From: Tanypteryx hageni
Taxonomy: Eukaryota > Arthropoda > Insecta > Odonata > Petaluridae
Direction of reading: 5' to 3'
DNA: 64,000 bases
NCBI GenBank assembly: GCA_028673005.1
Contig: CM054116.1
Location: 21,709,840 to 21,773,839, forward strand
Shown: positions 33,396 through 45,791 of the stretch, piece by piece
Numbering within the stretch: position 1 is the stretch's first letter
How the letters are laid out: every line of letters starts with the position of its first letter
The notes under the pieces: model-generated
Told to the model about the DNA's origin: nothing
The model's input: only the letters and a program-made list of their open reading frames with translations
Database searches by the model: none
Made by a program: the position numbers and the translations under genes

Positions 33396-33887
33396 CAGAG
33401 GTGCACAACTCAAAAGTTGACATGGCCCAAAATCGAACTTGCTTGGACCTAGGGGAACCACGATATGAAAGTTTTGTACATAAAAAAATTTAAGTACACT
33501 ATTGTAGATTCAGTAATTACTGTAGCAACATTTAAATGTAATTTTTACGCGACAAAATGAGGTGACAAACAAATATAATTTACTTACTCAATGGTAGATG
33601 TTGCATCGTTTTTCTCTCGCCATTCCAATTATATCCGGAGTAATGCTGGTAGTTGCTGTTCCTAGAATGTCTCTTAAACTCTGATCTGTCAGTGCTGAAC
33701 GTAATGGAGCTTTGTTTAATTTCATTAGAGAGAATTTTAGTTCATACAAGCGATAAATATCCATAACAAATTTCACTTGTATTTTTTACGAAAAACAAAA
33801 GCACCAGCTGAGTTAAATCCTGCCGGGCCACACAAAATGTGTCGGCGGGCCATATTTGGCCCGCGGGCCGTGTGTTGGGCGCCCCTG
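33396..33887 (-). mobile_element. hAT element remnant with 8-bp target duplication
   Basis: The ends are CAGAGGTGCACAAC and, inverted, CAGGGGCGCCCAACAC, with ATCTAGAT (33388-33395) and ATCTAGAC (33888-33895) as a 7/8 target duplication. The - strand frame 33776-33588 contains RSALTDQSLRDILGTATTSI and TPDIIGMAREKRC, the C-terminal motif of hAT transposases related to GTF2IRD2/ZBED-type proteins. GC-rich 'ggcccgcgggcc' near the end is typical of such ends. The rest of the transposase is deleted. Confidence 0.8.
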
Positions 33888-34229
33888 ATCTAGACGATTT
33901 GGAAATATTTCCGGTTTTCATAATGTTGAACTGTATTGGCGTATATGAACAGATGCCGGTTATTAAAATTTTCCCGATAGTTAGGTGCTGGAAAACAAAG
34001 CTTTCATTGTATATACAAAAATCTTTAAAACGCAGACTTTTTCACACTACAGTGGTCGTGCATTTTATAGTAACGTGTTTGGTCACGTGAGGTGTAAAAA
34101 TCAACCCCAGCGAGAGAAAGCTTCTTAACAAAAGAAGTTATTTTTATTTATAGGTTTCTATAATTTAAAAACGTTTTGAATGTGAAACAAATCTACAAAC
34201 TCTTTTATAACAAATTATTCTCCATAATC

Positions 34230-34735
34230 CTATTTATTTCCGTCCGTCCGCATGTTAGAACTCGGGAACCGCTGGACATATTTTGATGAAATTTGATATT
34301 GGAGAATTTTGGTCGACCGATTACATGAAGACCTACATGTAGTTTACTCTTGCTTAGTGGTTATCATTCTGTTGCCAAAGAAGATTTCTATTGGGACAAA
34401 TCGGAAGATGTAAGTGGTCGCATTGTACCAACGGTCATGACACGTAATCGATTTCGAAGTATAAAAAAATATTTTCATTTGATGACTAATAGCGATCTAA
34501 TGAAAGAATATAAACTTGGAAAAATTTCCCCATTTACAAGGAACTTGCTAAAAACCTTTGTCAGTTCGGGATTTTTCATGGAAAATTGAGTATTGGTGAG
34601 TCTATGGTCCCTTGATATGGACATCGCACATGTAAAATGTTTATTGTGGGAAAACCAACCAGATTCGGGTACAAAATTTGGATGATGTGCTCATCAAACG
34701 GGTACTCATATGGTATGGAAATACATGGTGGGAAA
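34230..34735 (+). pseudogene. piggyBac transposase, first part (interrupted)
   Basis: From 34350 the frame reads SGYHSVAKEDFYWD, then VMTRNRFRSIKKYFHL, a typical piggyBac segment. After a frame change near 34589 it continues SIGESMVP and KPTRFGYKIWMMCSSNGYSY up to IHGG at 34732, where a HINE-like element is inserted. Homology resumes at 38033. The N-terminus upstream of 34350 is missing or unrecognisable. Confidence 0.8.
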
Positions 34736-34738
34736 AAT

Positions 34739-37700
34739 CTGATGTGGCCACCACATGACTTTCTCCATATCTGTAATATTTGTAAACATTCCAAATAGGT
34801 TACATAATAATAAATATTTTAAGAAACTGCGAGAAAATTTTCGACTTTACAAAGAATAGAAATAAACTCAAACCATAGCCTTCTGATGTTGGATATAGCT
34901 ACAAAGCTCCAGAAATTAAGAAAAGAAAAAGGAGCGTTACTAAGACGTAACTAAGCGTCAATTGTTAACAACAGTCGTCGTTAGGTGGAGTGGTGGTGGA
35001 AGCTAAAAATATAAGATATCTCTTAAACAATGCATTATGTGGAAAAATGTATCAAACAAAGGTTGTAGCAAATTAAATTTCCTACAACCTTTATTCCGAT
35101 ATATTTTTAGATTTATCAAATATTAAAGCAAATATTTCAAAATAACGGATGTGACAAGAGTAAACACTCACTTCAGGTTGACCGATTTTTACCAAAAACT
35201 AATCAGTGCATGTGACTTTTATAAAAACGTTAAATACAAAATTTCGCGATGACCTGATTAACGGTTTTTGAGTTAGAGCCAGGGCATCAAACCGGAACTG
35301 AACCGAAAACCGAAAAAAACGTTATTTTAGCTGGAGTGAAACCGAACCCGAACCGGGAAAAATATTTTTCTGAACCAAAAACCGTTCCATTTTTTTGGTT
35401 TGCATAAACGGTGGGAGCGAAAGAAGGGTTTTTCTTCTTGCTTTAATATGAGTCTCTTTTGAAAGACACACTTTTCAACCCCGAATAAGGCAAAGGCTAA
35501 CGGTTTACTTGGGAATACATGCTCCTAAGCCTTTGGAGAGATGCATTTTTGTGATAACATCTGTCGGTTCAATGGTGGAATATTCGATGGGCATCCCAAT
35601 AAATAGAGAGAGGGTCAAGGATAGGTCCTGCTGAGTTTTCCCAGAACCCTGTTAGATAACACTGCGTTAATCTCGTGGGGTGCTGTGGACTCCCCAGGCA
35701 TACGTTTTATGACAGGATTCCTTTCTTTTGGCTTTTTATGACACCGACCCTTCAGTAGCTGGAATGACATGTTTGGAACCTTTTCTGCTAAACATTTTCA
35801 GTTCTCTGTGGTATTCCTTTGAGTTTGTACGTTTTTTCTAAGAGAGTTCTGCATTGTACATTATGGAAATCAGCATTTTATTCTTTGTGCGGACGTTGTT
35901 CGTATTTTATTCCGAAATTTTTGTTACTATCTACAGAACTTTTATTGTTTCACATAATTTGAGATTGTTTCTTAATAGTTCCGATTCTTCACTGATTGTA
36001 ATCATACAAAGTGTTATTTACCGTAATTGGAGATCGCATCTCAACAGTTTCTTCAATGACTACAAGATTTGTAGATTTTTATTATTTCAATGTTAGGTTT
36101 CTGTTTTGAAGCTACCTGTAGACTGTTTCCGACTGATATTTGACAGAACTATCATAAAAATTTTAGTGAATTGCACGAATATTCAAAGTGAAAAATTAAA
36201 GCAAATACAGTTTTTAAGGTCTTGATGTGGAAAACGGTTTTTCCTCCCGTGTATAATTATTAATTGTGTTTTATTGTGGGATTAACGATTTCTTTAATTG
36301 AACTGATGATATGATAAGTATATTCCCAAAAACTGTGAACTGGCTCAAAGATTGACATCCGAAAATATCCATAAAAGTGTACCTTAAGACTTTTTCTTTT
36401 CGAAATAGATAAATAGTAAAAAATCATGTGTAACTTCACAAAATTCACTTATAAATGATTATAAATAGAACAAAATAAAGAATTTATTGAATTATAGTAA
36501 TAATCTTTTTATAACAAAAAATCTGTGGGGTGTCAGGAGCACCCTATGCGAGTACTGGCCGTTGAAAAATTAACGCAAGTACCGCAGGGTTAAACGAGGC
36601 TAGTAGAAAGGAACTTAGTGATTCTTTGAAGAAAGCCTCTAATAATCTTGATACCCTTCCCCTGGGCCTACCTTGTGGAGTGTTCCGAGTAAAAATGTTT
36701 CACGATTCTTAAATTGGATTTTGCTTAAAGTTGGAGGTTATTGTCCCCATAAACTTTCATCCCTTCTCCATATGCATTGAACGCTAATATTCTGGTAGTA
36801 TCTCTCTAAAACTTATTCAGGAAGGATTGCTCCACAGGCGTGCTTTTGAGGCATTCTTACTTCTGTTAAATGTTACTGTGTATACATATTTGTCTTCTTA
36901 AGAAAATGTATGTAATTACATATTGTATGGTATTTGTAATATTAACATCTAAATTATTGTATTTCAAAAATACTTCAGTAGCTATTCTTTGAACAACTCT
37001 CTTCGAATTACATTCTACATACTAATGTGAATTAATATTATTGCACCTGTTCAAGTACCTGCATGAGTACTGTCTACGTAAATTCATTATTTTATTCATG
37101 AAGAAGATTATTTACTTATTCTAAATTTTTGTAGTTGTATGGACAAATAACAAATGAAACATGTTGTAGTTTGTAGCTAAGCTTTTGTGACGAGAGTTCC
37201 TATGACTTGAAGTCAAGAAGTGGTATATAGTGTATAGGAACTACTATCAAAAAAGGTTATATTTTTGTATTAAGTAAACCCAATTTTTATTATGTAATTT
37301 GGGTATTATGCATTGAGTTGTGATGGGGACCCGCTACCACCGGGACCTGCTCCCAATTGTAGCGTTTATGTGAATAATAATAATAATGAGAGTATCTGCT
37401 TATATTGGAATTTGGAATATTGGAATTGTAAAATCAAATAAATGTTGACTTTTGAAAGAGTAACAACGGTTTTACATCAAATTAAAGACTTAAAAAATAA
37501 ATAACACTTTTAATCGCTTTTATACGCGCTAAAATGGAAAAAATAAATATTAAATTCCTATAGAACAGTATTAGACAAAGTAGAATAAAATTGAATAACG
37601 AAAAATGTAAGAAATGTTTTCGCGATGTTACGTTCGGATATCAATTTTTGTCTTCTTGACTTGCGATAGTTAAGACGTATTTGGTTTAAATAAAAAATAA

Positions 37701-38032
37701 CATTAAATAATAAAGATTATTTAGGAATTCTATTGAAATTTTCTACAAAAAAATTATGTCGGAACGAAAAAAACCGGTTCGAACCGGTTCAATGGTGGTT
37801 GCTGGAGCGAAATCGGAACTGAACCGAAATTTTTTGTTTTGTGTTAACCGGAACGAAAACCGGAGCGAAAAAATTTCGGTTCGATCTCCTGGTTAGAGCA
37901 CCCACATAAAAGCTATCACATACACACACACAGACATCATCGAGAAAATGGTCAAAATGTGTATTTCCGTTGAAATCTCGAAGTCGATTTTTTCATGAAT
38001 ACTTATCCCTATACTACGTATATGAAGAAAGT
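34739..38032 (-). mobile_element. HINE/DINE-1-like repeat, copy 3, split by a hAT element
   Basis: Two parts, 34739-35279 and 37900-38032, make a copy of about 674 bp once the hAT and its duplication are removed. On the - strand it starts ACTTTCTTCATATACGTAG and ends with the GTGG...CCAC hairpin and CAG. It is flanked on both sides by AAAAAT (34733-34738 and 38033-38038). Removing it with one flank copy rejoins the piggyBac frame without shift. Confidence 0.9.
35280..37891. mobile_element. hAT-type non-autonomous element, 2.6 kb
   Basis: The ends are CAGGGCATCAAACCG and, inverted, CAGGAGATCGAACCG (12/15 identical), flanked by the perfect 8-bp duplication GTTAGAGC at 35272-35279 and 37892-37899. 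The empty site is visible in copy 4 at 54517-54530 ('gagttagagcacccat'). Both ends carry many 'aaccg(g)aac' direct and inverted motifs, probably subterminal binding sites. I found no transposase in the 2.6-kb interior; the frames at 35854 and 36260 are AT-rich and nondescript. Confidence 0.88.
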
Positions 38033-38560
38033 AAAAATAAGGAGAAAACTAACGAATGTCTTGGAACAAGAGTAGTCAACGAAATGGTATCATTGATTGG
38101 TGAACCTAAGTATCATGAGATCTTCTTCGGCAACTTTTTTACTTCCTACAACTTAATGAAAGATCACGCTAGAAGGAAAAATAAAGCGACGGGAACAGTT
38201 CGTGGTAATCGCACGTCACCGTCTACTTCAGGCTTCGAAGGAAATTTCTCGAAAGAAAAGAGGCGCTATGACTTGAGGTGTGATGGAAATGTTTATACAT
38301 GTGAGTGGAACGATTAACTCGGTAGTTACTGCGGCATCTAACCATTACACACGAGCCACTTGGAAATACATCCAGGCGTCCTCGAGCAGCTAAGCGAAGA
38401 GTAGAAACCCAGGAACGCCATCTGATAGACAGTATAATTATGGGATGCGGTGTAGACATTTTAGATAAGATTGTTAGGCAGTCATAGGCCGAAGCTAAGA
38501 AGCATGGATTTTGCACGAATAGGCGACGCCGAGAATTAGCAGTATAGGGAAATGGCACGG
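38033..38560 (+). pseudogene. piggyBac transposase, second part
   Basis: After the insertion the frame continues KEKTNECLGTRVVNEMV, EPKYHEIFFGNFFTSYNLMK and ATGTVRGNR. This is the core of piggyBac transposases with the conserved 'F.DN(F/Y)FTS' block; the Asp expected before NFFTS is Gly here. After a frame change near 38312, NSVVTAASNHYTR and later GVDILDKIV are recognisable, followed by stops. One conserved acidic residue is thus lost in addition to the frameshifts. Confidence 0.8.
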
Positions 38561-39700
38561 GATAGCGATTCTCCCATAAGAACGCGAACTGCGCGGACGG
38601 AGCGAAACGCAGAATAATTTTATCCCATTAAAATGCCAAGATTCTCCAAAATATCTTATTTAAACGTTAAATTTATCGAATGCGAATATTTCAATTTCAC
38701 GATAAGAAAAATTATCTTCATACCTTTTTCCTTACAAATACGCAAATCCCGCGTCGAATCTCAACTTATAAATATTTTAAAATTGTATCGAAAAAAGGCT
38801 TGTACGCTACGTTTCAGCTCTTCCCTAGTTAATCAAACAGAGAAGCAACGCTTTTCGATTCGAACCCGGGACTTTTTCGGGATTTTTTTTCGTCATTGAC
38901 TTTTAATGGGTGACTAATGTATTACTGCCAAATCTCAACTCGCATTCTGTTATAACACTCGCAACGAAGTCTCAGTTCGCCTCATGCGAATGCGAGTAAA
39001 AAAATCTTTATGTACGACAGATTCAAATTCTAACGTTATCTTATAGTAAATTTTATGCTAAATCTGATTATACATTTATAAACATTCTGAAAAATCGGCA
39101 AATAAAATAAGAATTTAATGTAAATTTTCTGTATACTGCGTATATCTTCCTTCCTTATACAGCGTCATATTTCTGCTTCTATTGGATAAAAAGGGACAAT
39201 TTTTTTACATGACTTCTATAATGATTCCGAATAACGACAAAGTAACACAAGAATAAATAAATATTGTGAACTGCCTTTTTAAAAAATAACAATCGTAACA
39301 TTTATCTAAAATTTTCAGCCGAGACAAAAAAAGTTGACCTGCGGGAAACATTTTTCCGAATTGGTTTAGAGGGGTAGTTGCAGCAAATGGAATGTTTATA
39401 ATAGTTTATATTTATATTTTAAGAAGGTTGCATGCCAATAACTTCAACAATTTTCACGAAATTGATTATTATATAAAAGCGCGGGCACGCGCTGGATTCC
39501 TGCCGAATCTCAATCTTCTGCATAGACGGGAAGTTTGTTAAAACACGTATAGAAAGCGTCATACACAAAGTGACCAGAGGAATAAGACTTTTATTATTAT
39601 CCCGATCAGATAAGACACGAATATTTCATCAATTAAATTTTCCGAAATTTTTATTAGGATAATTGTTGTGAATAATCTGGACAGATGTTCTATAATTTAT
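38561..39700. other. 3' non-coding part of the piggyBac element
   Basis: Positions 39150-39510 match 45110-45460 inside the TTAA-flanked element at 43931. Shared blocks are 'acgtcatat/gcgtcatat', 'aattggtttaga.gggtag' and the end 'aagcgcgggcacgcgctgga' versus 'aagtgcgaatgcacgccgga'. That ties the small element to the piggyBac copy whose transposase lies at 34.2-38.5 kb. Positions 38500-38600 also match 19321-19440 in reverse. No TTAA-bounded end was identified with confidence. Confidence 0.5.
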
Positions 39701-39769
39701 TCGGAAATTGAGGTATTGTCAACCCTTCCCATGCACTAAATATCCTAATTCCTATTTCCTCAACGATTC

Positions 39770-39870
39770 CTGTATTTGCGACGAATGTCTTGATACGAAA
39801 TATCGATGCGACGAATTTGTCTTGCGACAAATTTGACAAGCGTCTAATTTCCGTGCGACGAATTTCCGTA
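39770..39870. repeat. Degenerate gcgacgaattt repeats, second cluster
   Basis: About five imperfect copies of 'gcgacgaattt' / 'gcgacaaattt' lie within 100 bp, ending 'cgtagaaccaggccg'. Compare 6405-6640, which ends 'catagaaccata'. Just after, 'ataagccgcaccccaagctt' at 39891 looks like another pogo-type end. Confidence 0.55.
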
Positions 39871-40221
39871 GAACCAGGCCGCCAATGCATATAAGCCGCA
39901 CCCCAAGCTTATCACCATTAAAAATAGATAATCAAACTTAGTTAAATATAAGCCTCACTGCGAACTTAAAAACAATCGAATATAACGATTTTAAGTTTTT
40001 TCTTATACCTACCGATTTCAAACTTATGATATGGACTAAATCAAATTATAAGTACTAGTACCCGCATAAAATTTTGCGAAGTCATTCAGAAATCCGCATG
40101 TTTAAAAGTAATAATAACCTAATTCTCCTTATAAAATTAGTCAACTGACAATTTGAATTTCATGTTTGCTTTTACGAAAAAGGTAACATTCCAGTACTAA
40201 AATAAAAAAAAAATTTCTTTT

Positions 40222-40461
40222 GTTCAATCGTTAAAAATACCCAGCCCACACGAAGTTTACTGAATAATAATAATCTGCAAATATTAACGTTGCAATCTAT
40301 TAAGTTTGACCTTGTTACAACTATAATTTCGATGCTTCATACAAAGCGAGAAGCAAATAACGCAATTCTTTCGTCTATTTGAAGGCTTAATAGACGCCAA
40401 TTCAATCGGAGGCGACAATGTGGGTCGCTTTGGCAACACCCGGAAAGAGTACAAAATGTCG
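40222..40461 (+). repeat. Interspersed repeat, copy 2 (pair with 1750)
   Basis: It matches 1750-1992 along its whole length in the same orientation. Many differences are C-to-T or G-to-A changes, as expected from CpG decay of the 1750 copy. Confidence 0.6.
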
Positions 40462-40715
40462 TATGTTCTGTGGTTTGTTTAATATTAAGTAATCACTATA
40501 AATACACCGGCCACTCGACAAATATCTTGCTTAATTATCGAAAAAAATTAATCACAAACAGGACTACCCAATTAAAATCTGCAAGAGTTTGCGTTGGGTA
40601 TTTACGCGAAAGATTCGTCGAAATCGAACCGACTGTTCTCGATTTATTTGCTTTAATGCCGGGAGGTGACGTCACTCGAGGCTTCGGACGCAGGCAGGAA
40701 CACGGCGATTATAAT

Positions 40716-40860
40716 CAGTGCTGGAAAACGTTACGCGTTAAGTAACGAATTAACGAAATTATTTTGGATTAACGTAACGAAAAACGTTAAAGAAATTTTT
40801 CAAATAGCTGCAACGGAAAACGCAACGAAAACATAAATTTCGTTAACAGACGGTAAAGGC
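40716..40860. mobile_element. hAT-like end with aacgttaacg repeats
   Basis: CAGTGCTGGAAAACGTTACG is followed by repeated 'taacgaa' / 'aacgaaa' motifs, a typical hAT terminal region. The other end was not found. The preceding frame at 40470-40745 has no recognisable domain. The 40861-41530 stretch holds nothing I can identify. Confidence 0.4.
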
Positions 40861-41529
40861 TTATGTACCACTACCGATTGTCCTTTGGGTTTTGTTCAAT
40901 TTGTGAAAGGAATGGTTCCCTGGTGTTAATCCTTCTCCAGGAAGCGCGAGATAAGGAGCGTGGAGGATGAGGAAGGAAGCTTCAATAAACGTGCCGCTTG
41001 CAGTTAAGGATCTATACCCTTCCCTACCCTCCCCCACAGTGCCTCGTACTTTGAGAACATTCTTTTAGATATTACATCGGAGTGGGTTTTTCCCCTTTTA
41101 AAGGTCGATGCTCTGCAAGTTCCAATCCCATCATCCCCTCCAATCTCGAATTCTATCCACTGTTCGTCAGTCTAACTTAACAAGTTATTTGAGAAAGGTC
41201 TAAGTAAATCTACAACTCGAAGATGTCGTCATCGATCGTTAGAGGTCAATACTGCTTCATATCTATTATTATGAGACGTTTATAGTAAGTGGATAGTTAT
41301 TTTTTCCTGGAAATGAAGACTAATTAGAGCTTAATACAATTTCAGTTTATTTCAAATTACCAAAGACGGTCACAGGGAGACTTTTCGCCAGCCGTAAGAA
41401 AAACGAAGTTCATTCAGTGTTGTAGAAGTCAGTTCTATTTTCATACAAATTTCAAGTTTATATTTTGTTTAGTATAAATTAGTCAAGTAATTTAGTGTGG
41501 CGGCTTTCCTCGTCATTATACGATTCACA

Positions 41530-41715
41530 AATTTGCGGGGAATTTGTCTTGTGACGAAATTTTCATGCGATTAATTTACCTCGCGACAAATTTGCAATGC
41601 GACGAATTTGCCTTGCGACGAATGTCTTGCGATGAATTTGAGACGCCACGAATTGCCGTGCGATGAATCGCCCACAACGAATTTCCGTGCGACGAGTTGC
41701 CCGCGACGAATTGCA
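41530..41715. repeat. Degenerate gcgacgaattt repeats, third cluster
   Basis: Around nine imperfect units of the form 'gcgacgaatttgcct', spaced about 15-20 nt, are followed by 'cagtataactggcaatg'. This is the longest of the three clusters in the window. Confidence 0.65.
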
Positions 41716-42551
41716 GTATAACTGGCAATGTAATAATCTGCTATCACAGAGTTTTATGGTTATCTCTTGTCTGAATAAATCTTTTAATGTACAGGTACAT
41801 TAAAATACATATAATGGGCAAGAGCAAAATGTAGATATCCTATTGCCGTTTCCAAATCATTATATGATGTAAATACGAAAAAAAGATGTTATTCATGCAC
41901 AAATCTTCCAAGTTGTGTACATAATATTACAAAGGGATGCATTCTTAGGGTTGTTTGTGACAAAAAATTGTCTTGGATCGCATATTTCCAGCTTAAACAA
42001 GATTTTTTGTAGTCAATAGAAATAGCTAGATTTTGTTATTGATTTGCTAGATTTGTAAGACGTCATTAGGGACTTTTTTAGGAGCTAGTGTGAATGTAAA
42101 GTAGCTAGATCTAGCTACAAATTCGCTAATTTGGCAACACTAATTACAATATAAAACTACAAAAATTAAAATGTTTTAATCATTATATTATATATCACGT
42201 CCATCTCTCACCATTTGATATTTTGTTGCTACAGCAATTGGCAATCATGGAATATATTCATAATTTCATGTGAATTCTGTGAATGTATGAACTTCGTTAT
42301 TCATGCTTTTAGAGTAAACATCAGAAATATTTATATTACATAAGAGCAAAATATTTAGTATTATAATTATCTTATATACTCATGTATAACCCAGTGTGAA
42401 AACATTTTTAGGTCATAAAGTAGGGATGTGTGCTATACACGAGAAATACTTTTGTGCAGTAAAAATAAAGAATTGAAGTGTACCTACCTCTCACCAGATT
42501 CTCACTATTTGGGTGAATTGAGGGGAAAACCATGCTAATTATCAATAATTC

Positions 42552-42586
<35 letters not shown>

Positions 42587-42932
42587 TAAATATATAAAAC
42601 ATCTAATTACTTCCTTACAATTGTTTCCATCCTCTCCAAACATTCCACATTTCACTAGTGAATCAGCTGATTGATGTAATCGCCCACATAATACACATCC
42701 AAAACAAATAACATAGTATATACAAAAATTAAAATAATTATTTTTGCTAATGAATATACAAGGAGTATTCGAAAAGTTCTAGGAATATTATTGAGAAAAA
42801 AGAATGCTTCAATTAAGACAAAACTTAATTACAATGTAGGTAAATGTGTAATCTCTAAAGTTTGATAAATTACTTCAGTTTTAGTTCTTTGGTTGTCTTG
42901 TAGTGACCGTGTTGTTGAGCACCCTTAACCCA

Positions 42933-45791
42933 TAATAGAAGACAGTGAAATCTCAGCATTGCATTATTTTCTTTTTGTGGAAGGAAGCAGTGAAGGCAGC
43001 AGAAAAAGTGAGGCATTTGCAGATGTCTTCGGAGATGCTGCCCAGTCAAAAAGCAGTTTACTTTTGGGTAGGATGATTCAAGAGTGATGGCCGGCAGTCT
43101 TGAATATGACCCTCGGACTGGCAAGCCTTCAACTGCTGTTAAATGTGGAGAACATCGGGGCAGTTGAAAAATTGGTATTGGAAGAACGATAAGTGACCGT
43201 TTGAGAGATGTCTAGAACTGTCTGCATTCATCTTGACTCTGTTCATGAGATCCTACAGAACCACTTGGGCATGAGCAGTTTCTGCCAGATGGGTACCTAG
43301 GCCATTGGGGCCTGACCAAAAGATCAACTGTATAGAGACATGTCCCAAGCTGCTGAAGCTAGCAAACAATTACAATGAACATTTTTGGCAACAAATAATA
43401 ACCACAGATGAATCTTGGCTGCCTTACTTCAATCTTGAGACCAAGTCAATTGCTGGAATTGGAGCAGCCTACTGAATGACCTCCACTCAAAGCATGATCT
43501 ACTCCTGTTGGTAAGGTTATGATCACTGTTTCTGGGGCTGAGAATGGATTATTCACATCAAATACCTTCCTAAAGGAGATGCTATTAATGCAGCATACTA
43601 TTCAGGACTATTAACGTTCTGTGCAGCAAGCACTTATTAAAAAATGACCAGGAGAGCTTCAACTGACCTTTGCTGCTGCAGGACAATGCCAGGCCTCACA
43701 CTGTCATGCTTTCTATGGATACCATAGCCGATCTTTGCTTGGAGTTGCTTCCTCATCTACATTACTCTCTCAACCTGGCACCCAGTTACTTCTCTCTGTT
43801 CCCATAATTGAAGTAACCACTCGCAGGAATAAGATTTTCTTCCTTAGAAGAGCAAGATAGATATCACTCCAAAAGAGTTCTTTAATAATGGATTCTGAAA
43901 GCTAATTTTTCATTGGGAAAAGTGTATTAACCCCTCAACACCATCAGGCGTACTATTACGTCATGCAAAAACTGTATAATCGGCCGTCAGGAGTACTATT
44001 ACATCATGCGGCAGTCCTAATTTATTTTATCTTTTGTCGCTAGACTTCTTTAAATCTAAATAACCTATATATATCTTGAAAGAGGAAGCTTTGTACTTCC
44101 TATCTATGTTTGTCCTGTATTTTTTTTCTCTATTATAAAATATATAATCAACTTTGAATTTTGCGATAGAATTTTCAATTTTGCTATGATATGATGGTGT
44201 TTCTCCGTATAAAAGTCACTTTTCAATGCAGCAAGGAACCTTTCCTTGGTGTTTGAAATGCAATGTAGGAACTGTGTATCATTTCAAAGGAGAGCACGTT
44301 TTTTCTCCTCTTTTTTCCTGGTGGAGATATTTGGCTTATGTCATGTGACAAAGGTCTTCGTCGGTATGTAAAGAAAGAAAGGAAAACATCTTATGTCTGT
44401 CTATGCACAGCTTATTACAAATGTTTACAATGCAATTGATGAAGAATGGAATTGAGTAAAAACATTTCTGTAAACATTCCCTTCCATTACCGCGCGATCC
44501 TTCGTTCATCGCTTCATATGAGAGCGTCAACGTCAAAACAGCTTATTTCATAATCCAAGACCGACATTCTTCCGATAATTTAGTGCCACGCCTCAGAGAG
44601 AGGCATTTTGTGAGAAGGATAATATCTGTCATATAATTTTCAAGACCTTTAGAATTTTATTTTAATCTCGACAAAAATTGCAGGGAATTGAGTATATCTA
44701 TTAGTAAGTATTTGTTTACTTATAATATACGTTTAGTTTTGTGATAGAATTTTAGTTTTTACCACGGACCTACAGATTTTTGGTTTCTAAAGTTGACCCA
44801 TAAATACCTGAGGAAAGGGAACCCACCAAATTGGGTCCCTTTTCTTTGACATTTGAAAGAAGACGAGGTCTGTTTTCCTCTTCAGATAAGTGCTTCGCTG
44901 TTGTGCTAGCAGGTTCAAAGCAGCGATGAAGCGGGTAGGCAAGAAGAGGACACGCCAGCAAAAATCACGAAAAGCTCTTCCATAAATTTACACAATAGAT
45001 TACTAGAAGTGTTTACTAAGCTATAAGGCACTTCTTGCTGAATCCAATTACGCATGTGTAAATTTTCTGAAAATATTTGGGAAGGACCTATAAGCTAAAG
45101 TTTTCCGTGTTTTATACAACGTCATATCTCCCTTTCCAATGAACGAAATGCAACCATTTCTTCTATGTGACTTCTGTAATGACTAAGAATGATGACTGTG
45201 TAACTAAAACGTTTATATTATAAATAAATCATCTTTTAATAAATCAATAATACTACATTTACTTAAAAATTTCCAGTCAAGACATGAAAAAGTTGAGATT
45301 CGTAAAACTTTTCACCTAATTGGTTTAGATGGGTAGACTTGTAGAATGAAATAGTTACTAATTTAAGCTATTTTTTTAATTAAGATTGCACATCAATATC
45401 TTCTATAGATTTTCCGGAGCTGAATGTTATATATAAAGTGCGAATGCACGCCGGAAAATTAGCGATTGGTGTATATTCTATTCTACTCCTACAATCTTTG
45501 TATGTAAAATATTTTAGGCAAAATAGATATTTACAAATTTAATGTTTTTCATAAATCCACAAAAAAATTCAGAAAAATCAAGAGAAAACTTCTCAAGTTA
45601 TGATTATTTTAATATTTTCGAACGTTTTTGCAACGCAATCGTGAAAATTTAAAAACCTCATCCGGCCGTACGGGTGGTATTTAATAAATCTCCTACGGGC
45701 TTGAGGGGTTAAACTAGAAGCCAACTATGTTGAAAATATAAATTTAAATAATAAAGAATACATCATTTATTTCATCTTTAAAAATTCCTAG
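42933..45791 (+). pseudogene. mariner transposase relic, split by an insertion
   Basis: The series of short frames keeps family landmarks in order: EDSEISALHYF near the start, SVHEILQNHLGM, the catalytic-region LLLQDNARPHTV (about 43675-43710), then LAPSYFSLFP, where mariners normally have 'LAPSDYHLFP' with a catalytic Asp. That Asp is Tyr here. Many stops and frame changes occur. The last part reads WEKCIKLEANYVE only when the 43931-45708 element and one TTAA are left out. Confidence 0.8.
43931..45708. mobile_element. piggyBac-type non-autonomous element, 1.8 kb
   Basis: It is flanked by TTAA at 43927-43930 and 45709-45712. The ends start CCCCTCAACACC and, inverted, CCCCTCAAGCCC. Near the left end, two direct copies of a 28-bp block occur ('gtactattacgtcatgc' and 'gtactattacatcatgc'). 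Positions 45110-45460 match the 3' region of the piggyBac copy at 39150-39510, which identifies the source family. No transposase frame remains. Confidence 0.88.

Noticed and set aside
35280..37891. Search for a transposase inside the 2.6-kb hAT element
   Set aside because: The frames at 35854-36096 and 36260-36448 are hydrophobic AT-rich chance frames without hAT motifs.
42870..43124. An 84-codon - strand frame
   Set aside because: It is antisense to the mariner transposase relic and has no domain of its own.
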